Positions 20,707 to 32,626 of a stretch of 64,000 bases of DNA are shown piece by piece. The position numbers and the translations under genes were made by a program. The stretch is from contig OZ038460.1 in assembly GCA_964036195.1 (NCBI GenBank), positions 14,139,504 through 14,203,503 of the forward strand, read 5' to 3'. Source of the DNA: Sphaerolaimus hirsutus. Lineage: Eukaryota; Nematoda; Chromadorea; Monhysterida; Sphaerolaimidae. The notes beneath the pieces are model-generated. The model ran no database searches. It had not been told where the DNA came from and saw nothing but the letters and a program-made list of their open reading frames with translations. The first letter of the stretch is position 1; every line of letters starts with the position of its first letter.

Positions 20707-22477
20707 ATACATTTTCGTTGTTTGTTTGTTTCACGGCGTAAATGTGACTGGGGGAGGGGGCTAAAAATGAACAATGCACATGCGGAGCGATACGTAAATA
20801 TACCCTGTATGCATGCAAAACGCAAGAACTCCACAAAGAAATATCAAAATGGCAACATATCGAACGTGGCGAGGTGTCAGTAAACAAACATACTTTAGCA
20901 ACTACAATGTTCGTTAACTAATTAGAAACGCGAAAATACTGACGCTAAAGGAAAGCAAATGTCAATAGAAGTGTGATAAAGTTGGAAATGTTCAGATATC
21001 GAACTGACTAGTGAAGATCGGAATCAAACAACAAATACAGTCTACATTACTAAATATTTTATAATTTCTGTGACATTTAATTCGCCCAACAGATTTTTGG
21101 TCATATCTTTTCATTGTATTGTAAAACACGTTGATGTGTGTTTTTTGGATGCCAATAATGTCGGGTAAATCAAATCAAGTAAAAGAACAATGAAGTAGTA
21201 TCAAGAACAGACATTTACCTATCCAAGAGTCATAGAAATTTACATATTTTACGTGCACAATAGATTCAAGACAAACTCGATAAGTAGAAAAATACACATT
21301 TTTAAAAATAAATACACGTATCATGGACGGCAAAGTATGGCCGTGATTGCAAGCTGCGTCGCGCCGCCAACAGCTATCCATCCTGTGAACAAAAATGTGA
21401 TAAGTTATTTATGTGTAAAATTTCGAATTGATTAAAACGTATTTAATGGCTCCAAACACGCTAGTTTTCAACCAAATTTTGAAAAATCACAAATCAGCTC
21501 TGAACACATTTGAGTTTACATTCATGAATTGTATGAATTATGGCGATAAAAATGCCACATTCCAGTAAACTCAACTGCATTCAAATCTATTTCCGAGTTC
21601 TCCACATTTTGACTGAAAACTAGTGTGTGCAGGCACAATGCGTAATTATTCACGTCAGCCCCTTTCCCTAAATCATTTTAATTAGTGTTTCGCCCACATT
21701 AAATACCCACAAATATGAACACTTCCCCCACGTTTTCGCAGTCCATTTACGCGTAGGCAGGCGCCACGGCGCGGCATTATGCAGCGCGTCAAAACGAAGA
21801 AAAAAACACGCATAGCAGCTGTCCAATTCCACACAACAGAACCTGCACAGAGACAGAGAGCCCATTTGCAATTCTCACTCGACATAGCGCCGGGCGCAAA
21901 CAATGAGAACTGTTCCCACACAGATGTGAAAACGAATCAGCGAATAAATAAACAATGCCAATCAAAAATCGGCCAGCTTAACCCGAAAAGCGGATTAAAC
22001 CATGCGAAGGTCGGGCGGCGGCGGCACTCGACAGTACAAAGGCCGTATGCGACACAATAAACACTGTACAATATTTAGTAATGAGAATCGGATGGATATA
22101 ATATCCAGCAGCGGAGATAATGCAGAACGGAGGTCAGCGGCAATTCGAGTGCACTGCGGCGCGCATAATGCAATGAACGCCGCGCGCTAGCACATTTATA
22201 TTCAAGACACCTCCGTTTATTAGTGCAGCTGCTAGTGCTTTTTCATTTTCTACACAATGCCCAGCGCAACGAGTCGAATAAACGTGTGAGAGACAAAGCA
22301 AAGCTGTGCCGCGAAGCAGCGGCAGCCGCGACTGTCAGTCATCCCGGGCGGCGGCGGCGGCGACGCGACGCAGGTGCGCGCATGGCGTCGGCGCTGCGCG
22401 TTATCCAGCCGACGCAGAGCGGATGTGACAAGCGCTGGCGCATTCACCTGTCGCCGATGGCCGACCTAATCCGCTGT
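20707..22477. other. Intergenic stretch with one MITE; no gene recognised
   Basis: Contains a CACTAG-ended MITE at 21,451-21,641 and becomes GC-rich after 22,000. An open frame at 22,382-22,477 is arginine-rich and may be a first exon or promoter-proximal DNA, but nothing confirms it. Confidence 0.4.
21451..21641. mobile_element. CACTAG-ended MITE (TTCA subtype)
   Basis: Left CCAAACACGCTAGTTTTCAA, right the inverse of GCACACACTAGTTTTCAGTC. The arms share CAAATTTTG/CAAAATGTG and GAGTTTAC words. Confidence 0.65.
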
Positions 22478-23789
22478 GAGGCCAGACCACTTTACATTCT
22501 AGCTACTTTACATTCTGTCCAAAAGCTCTAGTTTACATCCCACACTGCTTCACTTTACATTCTATAGTGCATTAGTTTACATTCTGTGGAGAAATCTGAC
22601 ATCCCCTACTTTCTGCACACTTTACATTCCACCACAGTGCTATACTTCACATCCCACTGTTACTGCAGATATTGTAACTTAATATGCTATGCTTTACATG
22701 GTGTTCTGTGACCTCCACATCTGTTATGCAATTAGTGCATAGTTTGTGAACTTTTGATGTGTAAGTGTGAATGACATGTAGGTGACACTTGAAATGTACT
22801 TTATTTATTCATTTGTTCTACAGATTGTATTTACATAAATATTTGTAATGGCAATTGTATTGTGTGTCACAGGTGTGTTGGCAAACCCTCTGGAAAAAGT
22901 ATTTTGATTATAAATGTTTTTTTTCTCAAATCACTTCACATATATTTTTTTGAAAATAGTTTTAGAATTTTCAAATTAAAATTTTAAAACTTCAAATCTT
23001 CCTGATTACTCAAAGTGATTACTAAATTTTTAAAATTTCCAGCACTTTTTAAACTTGAATTTAAAATTTTAAAATAAGCAAAATAGAAAAATAGAGAAAG
23101 TTTTTGAAGTTACAAATTTAGATTTTATTTGATTTTGAGTTTTCAATTTTTTTTATTTTTGTATATTTCTGATTACATTTCTGAAAATTTAAATTTTGAA
23201 CATTTTAAAACCCTGAAACAATTCAAAAACTTGTGAACTTTTAAAATTTAAGAATGTTTAGTCATTTTGAAGTTTGTACATTTTTATTTCACAACAAAAA
23301 ACATCTATCAAAAAAACTATCTATTTAAAATGCCTATAAAATGCAAAACACAATTAAAAACATCAAATTTAAATGGAGTATCAGAAGAAAATTCAAAATT
23401 CAAAATATTCAAAATTCAGAACTCATTACTGTACTCTATGGACACTCTATTATTTACCTCTAAATATTACATGACCCCTGAATTGTTTTGTAAATACCAA
23501 CACAAAAGTGGTGTTTGTATAATATGTCAAATGATTTGATGCACAGCTGTTTCCTGTTGCTATCTTATGGGATGTGTGCACAATAGGGGATTAGTGTTGC
23601 CCATTGTAATCACTTTTTTGATGGAATGTAAAGTGAAGCTTTTCAGTGGAATGAGAAGTGTGCAAAAAGTACAGGATGTGACATTTTATTGTAGGATGTA
23701 AACTGGAGCGGTGAACACAGTACTGTGGAATGTAAACTGTGCAAATACAGAGAATGTAAAGTGACTAGAATGTGAAGTGATGCACCCTC
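22478..23789. mobile_element. TIR element with 9-bp target duplication (MULE-like size)
   Basis: It is flanked by the 9-mer ATCCGCTGT (22,469-22,477 and 23,790-23,798). The ends start GAGGCCAGACCACTTTACAT and, inverted, GAGGGTGCATCACTTCACAT. Subterminal ACTTTACATTC and related words repeat at both ends. The interior is AT-rich with one short open frame (23,267-23,539) that I do not trust. A nine-base duplication fits Mutator-like elements, but no transposase is present. Confidence 0.68.
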
Positions 23790-23798
23790 ATCCGCTGT

Positions 23799-25934
23799 CC
23801 ACACCGAGCAACACGTCGTTCTGTCACTGAGGAATGCGCGTGCACCGCGCGCAGGTGGCTGACATGCGTGCCCATTTTTTCCCACACGAATTACAATGTA
23901 CACGATTTGTACATATTCAAGAAATGACCTTAACACTCGATAACCGCCCCCCCCCCCCCGAGAACGTGACCACTGTAACAAATGTCGCAAAACCAAGTAT
24001 TTACACCCCCGATAGCGCGTCAATTTCGCATGGGGAAAAGCCAAAAGATAGAAAATGACACCGCATATATCACGGGACGAAAATCCGGCCGCTCAGCGGC
24101 GCACTGGCACTGCACTGCGTGAGCCCGCGGCAGCGCAGTCGGGGCCGCCCGGCCGCAACTTGCGCAGGATGCATCGTATGATTGAGCAATAAATCATGCA
24201 CGGACAAGGCGAGATCAGAATAGCGCGGCTAAGGAGAATATCAATCTTTCCCATTTCGAGCAGGATTATGGTGCCGGTGGCCGCTTGAGAACGCAATCAT
24301 CGTGGCAACCCCCCCCCCCCTTCCCGCCCCCAACAATCGGCATGCGAACTCCGTCGAAACTGTGACTCCTTTCAACAGCAGTTGCCCATGGGCAAATCTA
24401 GGTGCATCTGGCTCAACTCAGCCGCGGCAGCGGCGCCGGTGCCGGCCGTCTGCCAGTGTGAAAACAGTGACGCCGGCAGCGGCCGCGCCGCAGTTGAATA
24501 GAGCGACCCGTCCGGCCGAGCGGCCGAGTCGATCAGTCAAACGAGCGGCCGAGCGGCCGCGCCGCTTATCGATACGAAGACGCGCGGCCGCCGGTGGGAC
24601 CCGGCGCCACATGCCGCCCCCCGTGATGCGCTCTTTCTATTTACGTGCATACCAGCAAATTTTCGCGTGTGCACCGTGCGTCGGAAATTGACGCCAATTG
24701 CCACCAATGCCGGCAGTATAAATACGCGGAAATATTGCATGAAAAGCAAAGGGACGTCATTCGACAACATCCCAAGTGCCCACAATTATTACAGGGTTTT
24801 TTTCCACGAAATACTTGTAAATAAACACCATATTTACACGGTTTCAAGTAGCCCAATCCCACTGTGTCCGCAAACATGACATAATCACCGGGCGGGCACA
24901 ATTTATGGCCGGCCATAAAATCGACGTGACGCCACCCAGGGCGGAATGGCGGCCGCGGCGGCATGTCGCAGTGGGTGGCGCTAATGGCCGGCCATAAAGC
25001 ATTATCAATTGATTTTACCTGATTTAACGGGCCCCCTTCCTGCGGGGCAAACTAATGAATGCAGTCTCATTTGTCGGACAATTTTCATCCTATAGGTAGG
25101 TCATCAATCATCCATACACGGGCGGGCATGTGCAGATTGAAAATGTACGCAGTGTGGGAACGAAATTGAGCGCGATCTGTGGGATTGCGATTATTTTCCG
25201 ATGGCAATTTTCGATAAGAAAATGTGCTCGATATTCGATATTTGATATTTTGGTGTTGACATTTGAAATTGTATGAACATTTTCGATAAAATTATTCGAC
25301 GGAAATGCTCAATATTCGATACATTGTTACAAACCCAGGTATTGGCAAAACACCAACTTGCGGCCGTTTCTCTGTTTTACTGCACTGCCAAGTAAATATT
25401 CACGTGCAAATAGAACGCAAAGTGAAATGGATCAGGCATTGAGCATACAAATACAGACCCAATGCAAATACCATCCGTTTTTGCACCCACTTCGCATATT
25501 CAGTGAATCAATCAGAGCAAACAAAAACGACGCCCTTCGCGGTTTGCACATAAATATGGAGAAGATGGGCTTCGCATTAAAAAACGAATCGAAAAAATAA
25601 GACCGAAAAGCTCGCGACACCGTTTGACCAGAAAAAAACACCCACAAAAAACGTCCCCAACTCGAATTGCATTCCACCAAATAACATAGCAGCCAAGCCC
25701 AAACCGAAATCGAACAAAACAGGCAAATCGGTCAGGCGGCAGAATCGCCGGGGCTGCGTCTGTCAATCCGATGGCGCCCATCGGTCAGGGCGGCGGCGGC
25801 GCGGCGGCACGGGCCGCGCCGCTCCGTGACAAGCTCGAATTGATGCAGCCGCACGCCTGTCCGGCAGAACTGGAAGGCCCGCACTCACGCATACAATAGC
25901 GTTTTCCATCTCTAGAAGAAAATGCGTTCTGTAG
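23799..25934. other. Intergenic stretch, partly GC-rich; no gene recognised
   Basis: 24,060-24,660 is strongly GC-rich with repeated GGCCG words, like a CpG-rich promoter zone, but no coding exon could be tied to it. 25,195-25,335 is a low-complexity TCGATATT region like 53,734-54,867. 25,780-25,900 is GC-rich again. Confidence 0.4.
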
Positions 25935-26564
25935 CATATTTAATTGTTAAAACGTATTTACGCTTACTCAAAAAATACGGATGCTGGAGTACAGCGTAAA
26001 TACGTTTACGTTTCCTCCCGGTAAAAATACCGTTACTCACTTACTCGCATACTTTTTGAAAGTACGCGACAAAAAGTACGCGAGTACAGAAAACGTATTT
26101 CAAACAGGCTTTTTAATAGGCTTTTTCAAGGCATAAATGAAAAAAGGAGAGAAAAGCTAAAAATGGGGACAAAATATCCAAAATAGGATAAAAAAAGCAA
26201 ATATATGTATCACTAATTGTAAGCATTGTAGTGAATAAATAATTAACTTTAAAAATATTTTAAGTATTTTCAACTGTCAACTGAAAAAGCGTCACAACCC
26301 CCCGCCCCCTGAAAAAACACATTAACTAGTGAATTTGATGGTCAAAAAGCTCGAAAATTAGTGATTTTGAGCAAAAATTGGGCAAAATTTCGCAGAAATC
26401 CCCACTTTTACGTTTTCCGGGGACAAAAGTAACTTAGTCACGTCTACTCATGAGTAAACGAAAAAAATAAATACTTTACGTTTTCTGTACTCACCTGTGA
26501 GTAAAAAATAAATACTTAAGTTTACGTTTACTTTCGAAAAATTTCAATACTTTTAACAACTCTG
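25935..26564. mobile_element. hAT-like element, TTTACG/TACTC theme
   Basis: It is flanked by a perfect 8-bp duplication TTCTGTAG (25,927-25,934 and 26,565-26,572). The right end is inverse CAGAGTTGTTAAAAG; the left is CATATTTAATTGTTAAAACG. Both subterminal zones are built of TACGTTTAC and GTACTCAC words. It is non-coding. Confidence 0.78.
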
Positions 26565-26837
26565 TTCTGTAGGAGAAAATGGCCAAACAACATTGAGCGG
26601 CAGAATGGGCTGCCCCTCTTCAAACCGCCCGGAGATAAGACACTATGAGCTTTCGAGATTGAGAACGAATTTGGAGGGCACCCTTCAGTTGGGATTTCTG
26701 ACACATTCGACTGTCGCACGCGGCGGCGGCCAAATTTCGCGTCATTGGCGCTACGCACACTGAAGCCGAAATATTCGGCATACGCACGTTTTTATATTTT
26801 ATAAGAATGTAAATGAATTGTAAAATTCATTATATGA

Positions 26838-27004
26838 GCTATTATTCCATGATTGACATTAGGTATATACGGTTTCTCCATTATGTTTATCTCATTTAGA
26901 TGGAAGGGCGCCATATGGCGCGTGTTTGAAACTTAATACGGCTTGGGCGTCTGTTGCTAGGTTACCATTTAAGAGGGCGGAACGCCTGTGCCGACTAGTT
27001 TTTT
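26838..27004. repeat. DIRS inverted terminal repeat, downstream copy
   Basis: Starts GCTATTATTCCATGATTGAC and ends GCCGACTAGTTTTTT. It is the inverse of 32,253-32,419 over 167 bases. Confidence 0.92.
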
Positions 27005-27252
27005 ACATGGAGATTAGGTTTCATCTGATGATAGAGTGGAATAAGCTCAAAGTTGTATTCATTAAGTGTTTATCGAATGTCGAAGCAAGCTGAAAGTACA
27101 TGAACAAATGCGGGGTGAACCAATAGTGAAATAGGTGAAATCATTTAAACATTTTTTCGGAACCAATCAAATCGCAACCAATTGAAATGCGTGTGGCATT
27201 GAAATCAACAGGACGTTTACGTTTGCGTAAATGCATGCGGAATTTTGGGGTA

Positions 27253-27489
27253 TCACTTGTCTTCTCTTTTGTTTTGGTGCTGGAAGTTGCGGCCATTACC
27301 GTGCCCATGGTGGGGGCGGCCGCGGCCACGCTGGCCCCGATTGCCTCCCCCCCCTCCGTTTGTTCCCCTCGAATTGCGGAAGGAGTTGTAGCCGCTGCTG
27401 GAGCCGTAGTGGCTGTTGGTGCCGTAGTTGCGGCTGTCGCTGAAGCCGCGGCCGTTGCCGTGGTTGCCGCCGTAGTCATTCCTGAACAT
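27253..27489 (-). CDS. Gly/Asn/Arg-rich (RGG-like) reading frame inside the DIRS element
   Basis: A 78-codon frame of low complexity, rich in G, N, R and S (blocks such as NGGGGGNRGQRGRGRP), ending TAA at 27,253. It lies between the internal complementary region and the downstream terminal repeat, outside the three usual ORFs. A good acceptor (GTTCAG/GAATGAC, about 27,484) opens the frame, so it may be a spliced 3' exon. Its composition suggests a nucleic-acid-binding, nucleocapsid-like tail. The upstream exon was not identified. Confidence 0.45.
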   Translation of the reverse strand: MFRNDYGGNHGNGRGFSDSRNYGTNSHYGSSSGYNSFRNSRGTNGGGGGNRGQRGRGRPHHGHGNGRNFQHQNKREDK

Positions 27490-27521
27490 GTACAGAAATA
27501 AGCGGTGGGTGTGGTGGGTAC

Positions 27522-27618
27522 ATCATGGAATAATAGCTCATATAATGAATTTTACAATTCATTTACATTCTTATAAAATATAATTACATTCGCTATTATT
27601 CCATGATTGACATTAGGT
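27522..27618. repeat. DIRS internal complementary region
   Basis: 27,522-27,582 is the inverse of the element's downstream terminus (26,793 onward). 27,583-27,618 is the inverse of the upstream terminus (up to 32,429). This would template the joining of the two ends during circle formation. Confidence 0.9.
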
Positions 27619-27621
27619 GAT

Positions 27622-28836
27622 TTAGAAGGCTAGCAAGTGAAGGAATGCACCTTTAATTGAATCCCTTGCATAAAATTTTTGGAAGCATTTGGAGTTTGGT
27701 GTCCAAAGTCCCGCCTTTAAAATATCCTTAAGTGGCAAACCCTTGCGGCGGGATGAATTGGCAACCGCGCCGCGAATGCTGTGTGGCGCGAAGTTTCTGG
27801 GAACTCCGGCCTTAAGCATGATAGTTGCGAGCCAGCGTCTGATAGTGTCTGACGTGGCTGGCTTGTGTGGAGTTGTGCATGTGATAAACAATTCTTTGAT
27901 GTCTCCGCGAATAGGAGCGGTGACATGCAAATAGTGTTGAAGTGTTCCAATTAGGCGTGAATTGGAATTATGGCTGCACTGAACACTGAATGTGGCTAGT
28001 GGGCCAGCTTTTTGTGTTTTGTGTATTCGCAACAAGCTAAATTTGATAGCATTGTCAGCGAAGGAAATAGAGTGGCTGTTAATGGAGGCTAGTTCAGCCG
28101 CTCTACAGGGGCGTGTCAGAGCCAATAAAGTGGCGAGTTTTTGTGAAAGTTGATGCAGATGCAATGTGGCATCATCAGACATATGCTGTTCAATGTAGGA
28201 ATCCAAAAGTGATGTATCCCAAGTATCTTGATAGCGGGGTTTGGAGGGCTTTAATCGGAAAGCACCCTTAACAAGCTGTTTCAAAACTTTGTCTTGTCTG
28301 ACGTGTTCAGCTATTTCAGGGTTAAGAAAAGCTAAAATGGCAGCTTTTTCATTAACAACGGATTGGGAACTGCAAATGTGCCCTTGTGAAAAGTAGTGTG
28401 CTAAGTAATTTGCAACATCTACTGGAGTAGGCGCCAGCGTATCAATTTGCCGCTGTGCAGCCCAAGCGGACCACCTTTTCCAGGTGGATTCGTAATGCCG
28501 CTTTGTTGTGTCAGCCAGTGACACTGAGACGAGCTTGAGAGCGTCGTCCGAAATGCCTCGCTGCGCGAGGAAATTCCGGTAACTGGCCAAGCCAGAAACT
28601 GTAGTTGATTTGGAACCCATGGGTGACATTTCCCGTGTGGATTCGTTATGAGGTCTGGAATTAATGGGAGCAGGTAAGGTTCCATGAAGCACATGTCCAG
28701 CAAAAGTGGCCACCATGACTTTTTTGGCCACAGTGGTGTGATTATGACTGCCGATGATTTTTGATCGAAAATCTGACGCAGAACTCTGCCGATAAGGCAA
28801 AATGGGGGGAACATGTAGCTCCAGTATTTGTTCCAA
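27622..28836 (-). CDS. DIRS tyrosine recombinase
   Basis: A 404-codon frame overlapping the 3' end of the RT frame by about 418 bases in a different phase, as is usual in DIRS elements. The N-terminal SAM-like core-binding region (TTKRHYESTWKRWSAW, VANYLAHYFSQG) is followed by the catalytic domain. The first arginine lies in TRPCRAAELASI, the H-x-x-R box in PHSIRGAVANSSRRKG, and the tyrosine in CFQKFYARDS near the end, with a tryptophan (AGLWTPN) in the second histidine position. All residues needed for strand exchange appear present. It would integrate the circular DNA copy without a target duplication. Confidence 0.92.
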   Translation of the reverse strand: MEQILELHVPPILPYRQSSASDFRSKIIGSHNHTTVAKKVMVATFAGHVLHGTLPAPINSRPHNESTREMSPMGSKSTTVSGLASYRNFLAQRGISDDALKLVSVSLADTTKRHYESTWKRWSAWAAQRQIDTLAPTPVDVANYLAHYFSQGHICSSQSVVNEKAAILAFLNPEIAEHVRQDKVLKQLVKGAFRLKPSKPRYQDTWDTSLLDSYIEQHMSDDATLHLHQLSQKLATLLALTRPCRAAELASINSHSISFADNAIKFSLLRIHKTQKAGPLATFSVQCSHNSNSRLIGTLQHYLHVTAPIRGDIKELFITCTTPHKPATSDTIRRWLATIMLKAGVPRNFAPHSIRGAVANSSRRKGLPLKDILKAGLWTPNSKCFQKFYARDSIKGAFLHLLAF

Positions 28837-31083
28837 TCAAGTTGGAAGGCATCATTGCAGATAGCATTTGGGTCATCACCCCATGATGCGTAGACGTCAA
28901 GTTGAGCATTGTGACGACTGGCAAAAAGATCGATATCAAAATGATCGAATTTTGATGCCAATAAGTGAAAAATGTCTGGGTTCAGTGTCCAATCACTGGG
29001 CGTCGATTTCATACGACTCGCTTCGTCGGCAAGCGTGTTGTCGACACCAGGGACGTGTTGAGAGCGCAAAATTATGTTGCGCTCTGTACACCAGTTCCAT
29101 ATTTGGATTGCCAGGCGTGACATGGCTTTGGAATGTGTTCCGCCACGGCGATTGATATACGCAATCGCTGTCTTGTTGTCGCAACGCACAAGAACTTCAC
29201 AGTTTGAAGTAGTTTTGCAAAAACATTTCAATCCATAGAAAATGCCAAGCAACTCGAGGTGGTTGATATGGTAGGTCTGTTCTAAAGGGGTCCAATGGCC
29301 ATGAACTTTATGGCCATGAAGTGAGGCGCCCCAGCCAGATCTAGAGGCGTCAGTGGAAAAAACCACGTCTGGAGATGCCTCAATAATGGGGCGTCCATGC
29401 CACATAGAGAGCTGTGTGGCCCATGATTTGAGTTCAGCTTTACTTTCAGAACTCAAGAACACAGAGTGATTGTAGGAGTTGTGTTGACGGAGTCCATCGA
29501 TCAAGTCAAATTGGAGCTCCCTGAAGTGGCATTCGCCATCAACAATGGCGCCTGCAGCAAATTGCAACTGGCCGATAAGGGCGGCCAAATCACGCAAAGT
29601 CACCTTATATGCACCTGACATTGACTGTGCAGCACTTTGCAACCTGTTTCTTTTATCTTCAGGCACTGAGAAAATCATTTTCTGGCTGTCGATTGACAAG
29701 CCCAGAAAGTCCATTTGTTGAGTAGCTTTTGTGACACATTTCTTGTCATTAACTACAAATCCACATGAACGCAGAGTGTGGATAATGAATTTGGCAGCAT
29801 TTTCAGCTTCAAAATTTGATGAAGCGAAAATGCCAATGTCATCTAGGTAGGCAATGCACCTAATGCCTAACTTGCGCCAGAAGGTCACCAGTGGTGATAA
29901 TATTCTCGTGAAGGTGTGTGGCGCTGAGGCTAACCCAAAGGCCATGCATGTGAACTGGTAAATTTTGTTGTTCCATGCAAATTGGAGGAATTTGCGTTCT
30001 TCGCTGTGAATTGGCACAGCGAGATACGCGTCTGAAATGTCTATTTTGCACATATAGTCAGACTGTCTAAGTGTCGATTTTACTGTAGACAGTGTTTCCA
30101 TTTTAAAGCTTTCCACCCTGATATATTTGTTCAGCGGTGAAAGGTCCAAGATGGGGCGTATTTTCCCGTTTTTTTGTGTGACGACAAATAGTCGACACAC
30201 AAAGCGTTTGTGTTGTGGTTTTATTTCGACCACTGCACCCTTGTTCAAAAGTTCTTGAACTTTTTCCGAAATGATGGCTTCATCATGAGGGTTGAAGTTG
30301 ATAGGTGACATGAATAAATTCGGTACATTTTCCACAGAAGTATCAAAGAATAGGCGTGCTCCCTGAACTTGAGAGAGCACCCATTCATCCTGAGTGATGT
30401 TGCGCCAATTTTCAATGGCTAAGGCAATTCTGCCAGCGATTGGTGAACTGTCCAGTGTTTCGTGGACATCACGGAAGATGTGAAAAGGCATGAAATTGGA
30501 TGCCGAATTCAAGTGGGTAGAAGCATGAGAGTTGTCAGAATCGTTAACATGCAAGTTGGGATCAGGCATAATATGATGTCTGATTTTCGGAGTCACCATT
30601 TTCTTATGAGTATCACTATAAAAAGGAGTGATAGGCGTCGAAGAGTGAATTCTGACCGACCTGTCAGATAGCCGGTTCCTGTTGAAATTGCTGCGCGGCC
30701 TGTCTGCGCGGTCGTATGGCCGGTAGCGCGGCTGCGACCTGGAGTCGCTGTCCGGCTTGACGCGCACGCCGAGACCACTGGCGAGGCCACTGGTGCGTTC
30801 CATGTGGCTTTTGCCGTGTTCGTGTAGCAGCTTGAGGCTGTTGTGCGAACACAGCAGTGGAGCCGCCGACTTGATGTCCGCGCCGGCGTTGTAGCGTTCC
30901 GATTCCGATCGGACCTCGATGGGCGCGTTGATGAGCGGCTCGAGGCGAGTGCCCTTCAGCCGCGTGAGGCCGACGTTCAGCGGCGCCAAGTTGGCCATGC
31001 GGCGAAGCGCCTGCAGCTGGTACTGGGCGTGGGAGACGGCGCGCAGCGCCCAATTTGCCGCGGTGCGCGCTTCCGCCTCGTGG
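28419..31083 (-). CDS. DIRS Gag C-part / reverse transcriptase / RNase H
   Basis: The frame opens at the acceptor CGCAG/CCACGAG (31,083) and runs to about 28,419. After an Arg/Ser-rich linker, RT blocks appear in order: QKNGKIRPILDLSPLNKYI, CKIDISDAYLAVPIHSEE, MAFGLASAPHTFTRIL and the active-site box IAYLDDIGIFA. RNase H follows: VVFSTDASRSGWGA, ELLGIFYGLK, VRCDNKTAIAYINRRGG, DNTLADEASR. The segment DIDLFASRHNAQLDVYASWG after RNase H is typical of DIRS elements. The last part overlaps the recombinase frame and is probably not conserved. It is joined to gag by two short introns. Confidence 0.92.
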
Positions 31084-31230
31084 CTGCGAAAGCAAAAAAT
31101 GTCTATTATCCACTTTTAATTGCATTGGTGGACAAATTGTGAAATCCATTTTTAATTGAAATTAATGGATTTGTGAATTGAGTCATCCCTTGTAACATAA
31201 AGAAATCGATGTTACTAAAAGAGAGCTCAC

Positions 31231-32331
31231 AAGGAAATGGTGCTGCCCGAGTTGATTTTCTGCTGCACCAAATCGGCGGTGCGCAGCAGCGGGCGCCGCA
31301 CCAAGTTGACCGTCTCGGTGAGTTGCGCCATGCACTTGTCCATGAAGCGGACCACTGGCGTATCGACGGTTTTGAATTTGGGGAAGTTGTCGAACAGGTT
31401 TTCCCTGCGTGGAGGGAAAGCATGTGTAATATTGGCAACAGCACAATTGATTTGCTTAATTATGAAGCATTTGCAAATGGTGTTGCATTAGTCGTTGCAT
31501 AGAAGTTCGATGAAATTCATATAAAGATGAATTTACGCAGATATAAGCTGTAACTCACGTTACAGGGTGTTTGTCAGCCCTGGGGTCGCCGGTTTTCGGG
31601 TAACGCTTTCCAAGCTTAGCCAGTCCGGTGCGCGACATCTCTAGGCCGCCGGCGGTGCGCTCCAGTAGGGATTTGACCTCGGGAGTAGAAATGAGCGCGT
31701 CAGAGCTGGCCGCGTTGTCCAGCTCCAAGACCGTCTCGGGGTCTTCGGTGAGTTGAGCCAGCTCCTGTTCGGTGAGCTGACTGAGCGCCGGGTTCAATTT
31801 GACCGGTAGCTTGGCTTGGTCGCCATTCTGCATGGCGATCTGGATGCGCGCTTTAGTGTCCGGGTCCAATTGTGTGAACCACTCCTCCACCTGGGACAGA
31901 AAATTAGCTCTGTCCGCAGGCACAGTGTTAGCCGGGTCGTCGTGGGTGTCGTTGTCCGGCAACAAGTCGTTGTCGTCGTGGTTGGACATTGCCGAGCCGT
32001 GTCGAGGCCGTTCATCTAACACAGATGAATGACCAGTGGCCTCAACCAGAACGCGACTGGAGCTAGCCGCGGAGTCGGACGGCTTGTGACGCTTCGGGGG
32101 CTCGTTGTCGCTGAACCCACTGGATGCTGAACGACAACGCTTCCTCGGAGTAGCGCGGTCAGAGTGCTGTGCGCCATCGTCGCTGTCCGAACCAGAGTCG
32201 TAATCGAAGGCGGGCATCGTGCCAAGAAAGCGAGATAAATCTATCTCAGATGAAAAAACTAGTCGGCACAGGCGTTCCGCCCTCTTAAATGGTAACCTAG
32301 CAACAGACGCCCAAGCCGTATTAAGTTTCAA
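31231..32331 (-). CDS. DIRS Gag, two exons leading into the RT frame
   Basis: Exon 1 is 31,559-32,331 (the start may be ATG 32,217, MPAFDYDSGSDSDDG, since the upstream ATG lies in the terminal repeat). Exon 2 is 31,231-31,404 (ENLFDNFPKFKTVDTPVVRF...). Introns 31,405-31,558 (154 nt) and 31,084-31,230 (147 nt) have GT-AG ends and keep the frame (phase 2 both times), joining gag to the RT exon at 31,083. The protein is acidic and Ser-rich at the N-terminus, then helical. It has no zinc knuckle. Confidence 0.75.
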
Positions 32332-32419
32332 ACACGCGCCATATGGCGCCCTTCCATCTAAATGAGATAAACATAATGGAGAAACCGTATATACCTAATG
32401 TCAATCATGGAATAATAGC
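32253..32419. repeat. DIRS inverted terminal repeat, upstream copy
   Basis: Inverse of 26,838-27,004. It includes the extended N-terminal codons of the gag frame, so the promoter and start probably lie in or just after it. Confidence 0.92.
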
Positions 32420-32626
32420 GAATGTAATTGACAAATGCCGAATTAAATGCTGAATAGAAAAAAACTTGCTGAACTCAAATCGTCCGTACTCTTGAAAATT
32501 AGGCGGTTTGTCAATTCAGCATGTATTTCAGCATTCAAAAGATGCGTACACTTTTTCATGCGGAAACATTCAGCAATAGGATAAAATCTCAAATGCTGAA
32601 ATGCAAAGATAAACGAGGATTGGTTT

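Larger units (their letters stand above)
26793..32429 (-). mobile_element. DIRS-type tyrosine-recombinase retrotransposon, near intact
   Basis: A 5.6-kb element with gag, RT/RNase H and tyrosine recombinase on the minus strand and no integrase. Its ends are inverted repeats (26,838-27,004 and 32,253-32,419, 167 bp each, nearly identical). An internal complementary region (27,522-27,618) matches both termini joined head to tail, the signature expected if a circular intermediate is made. No target duplication is expected or seen. All three reading frames are open, so it looks recent. Confidence 0.92.

Noticed and set aside
27187-27501. Plus-strand Ala/Val-rich 104-codon frame in the DIRS element
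   Set aside because: Reverse shadow of the Gly/Asn-rich minus-strand frame; wrong strand for the element.
30664-31149. 161-codon minus-strand frame as an independent ORF
   Set aside because: Out-of-phase reading of the gag/RT exon; the spliced frame explains the region better.
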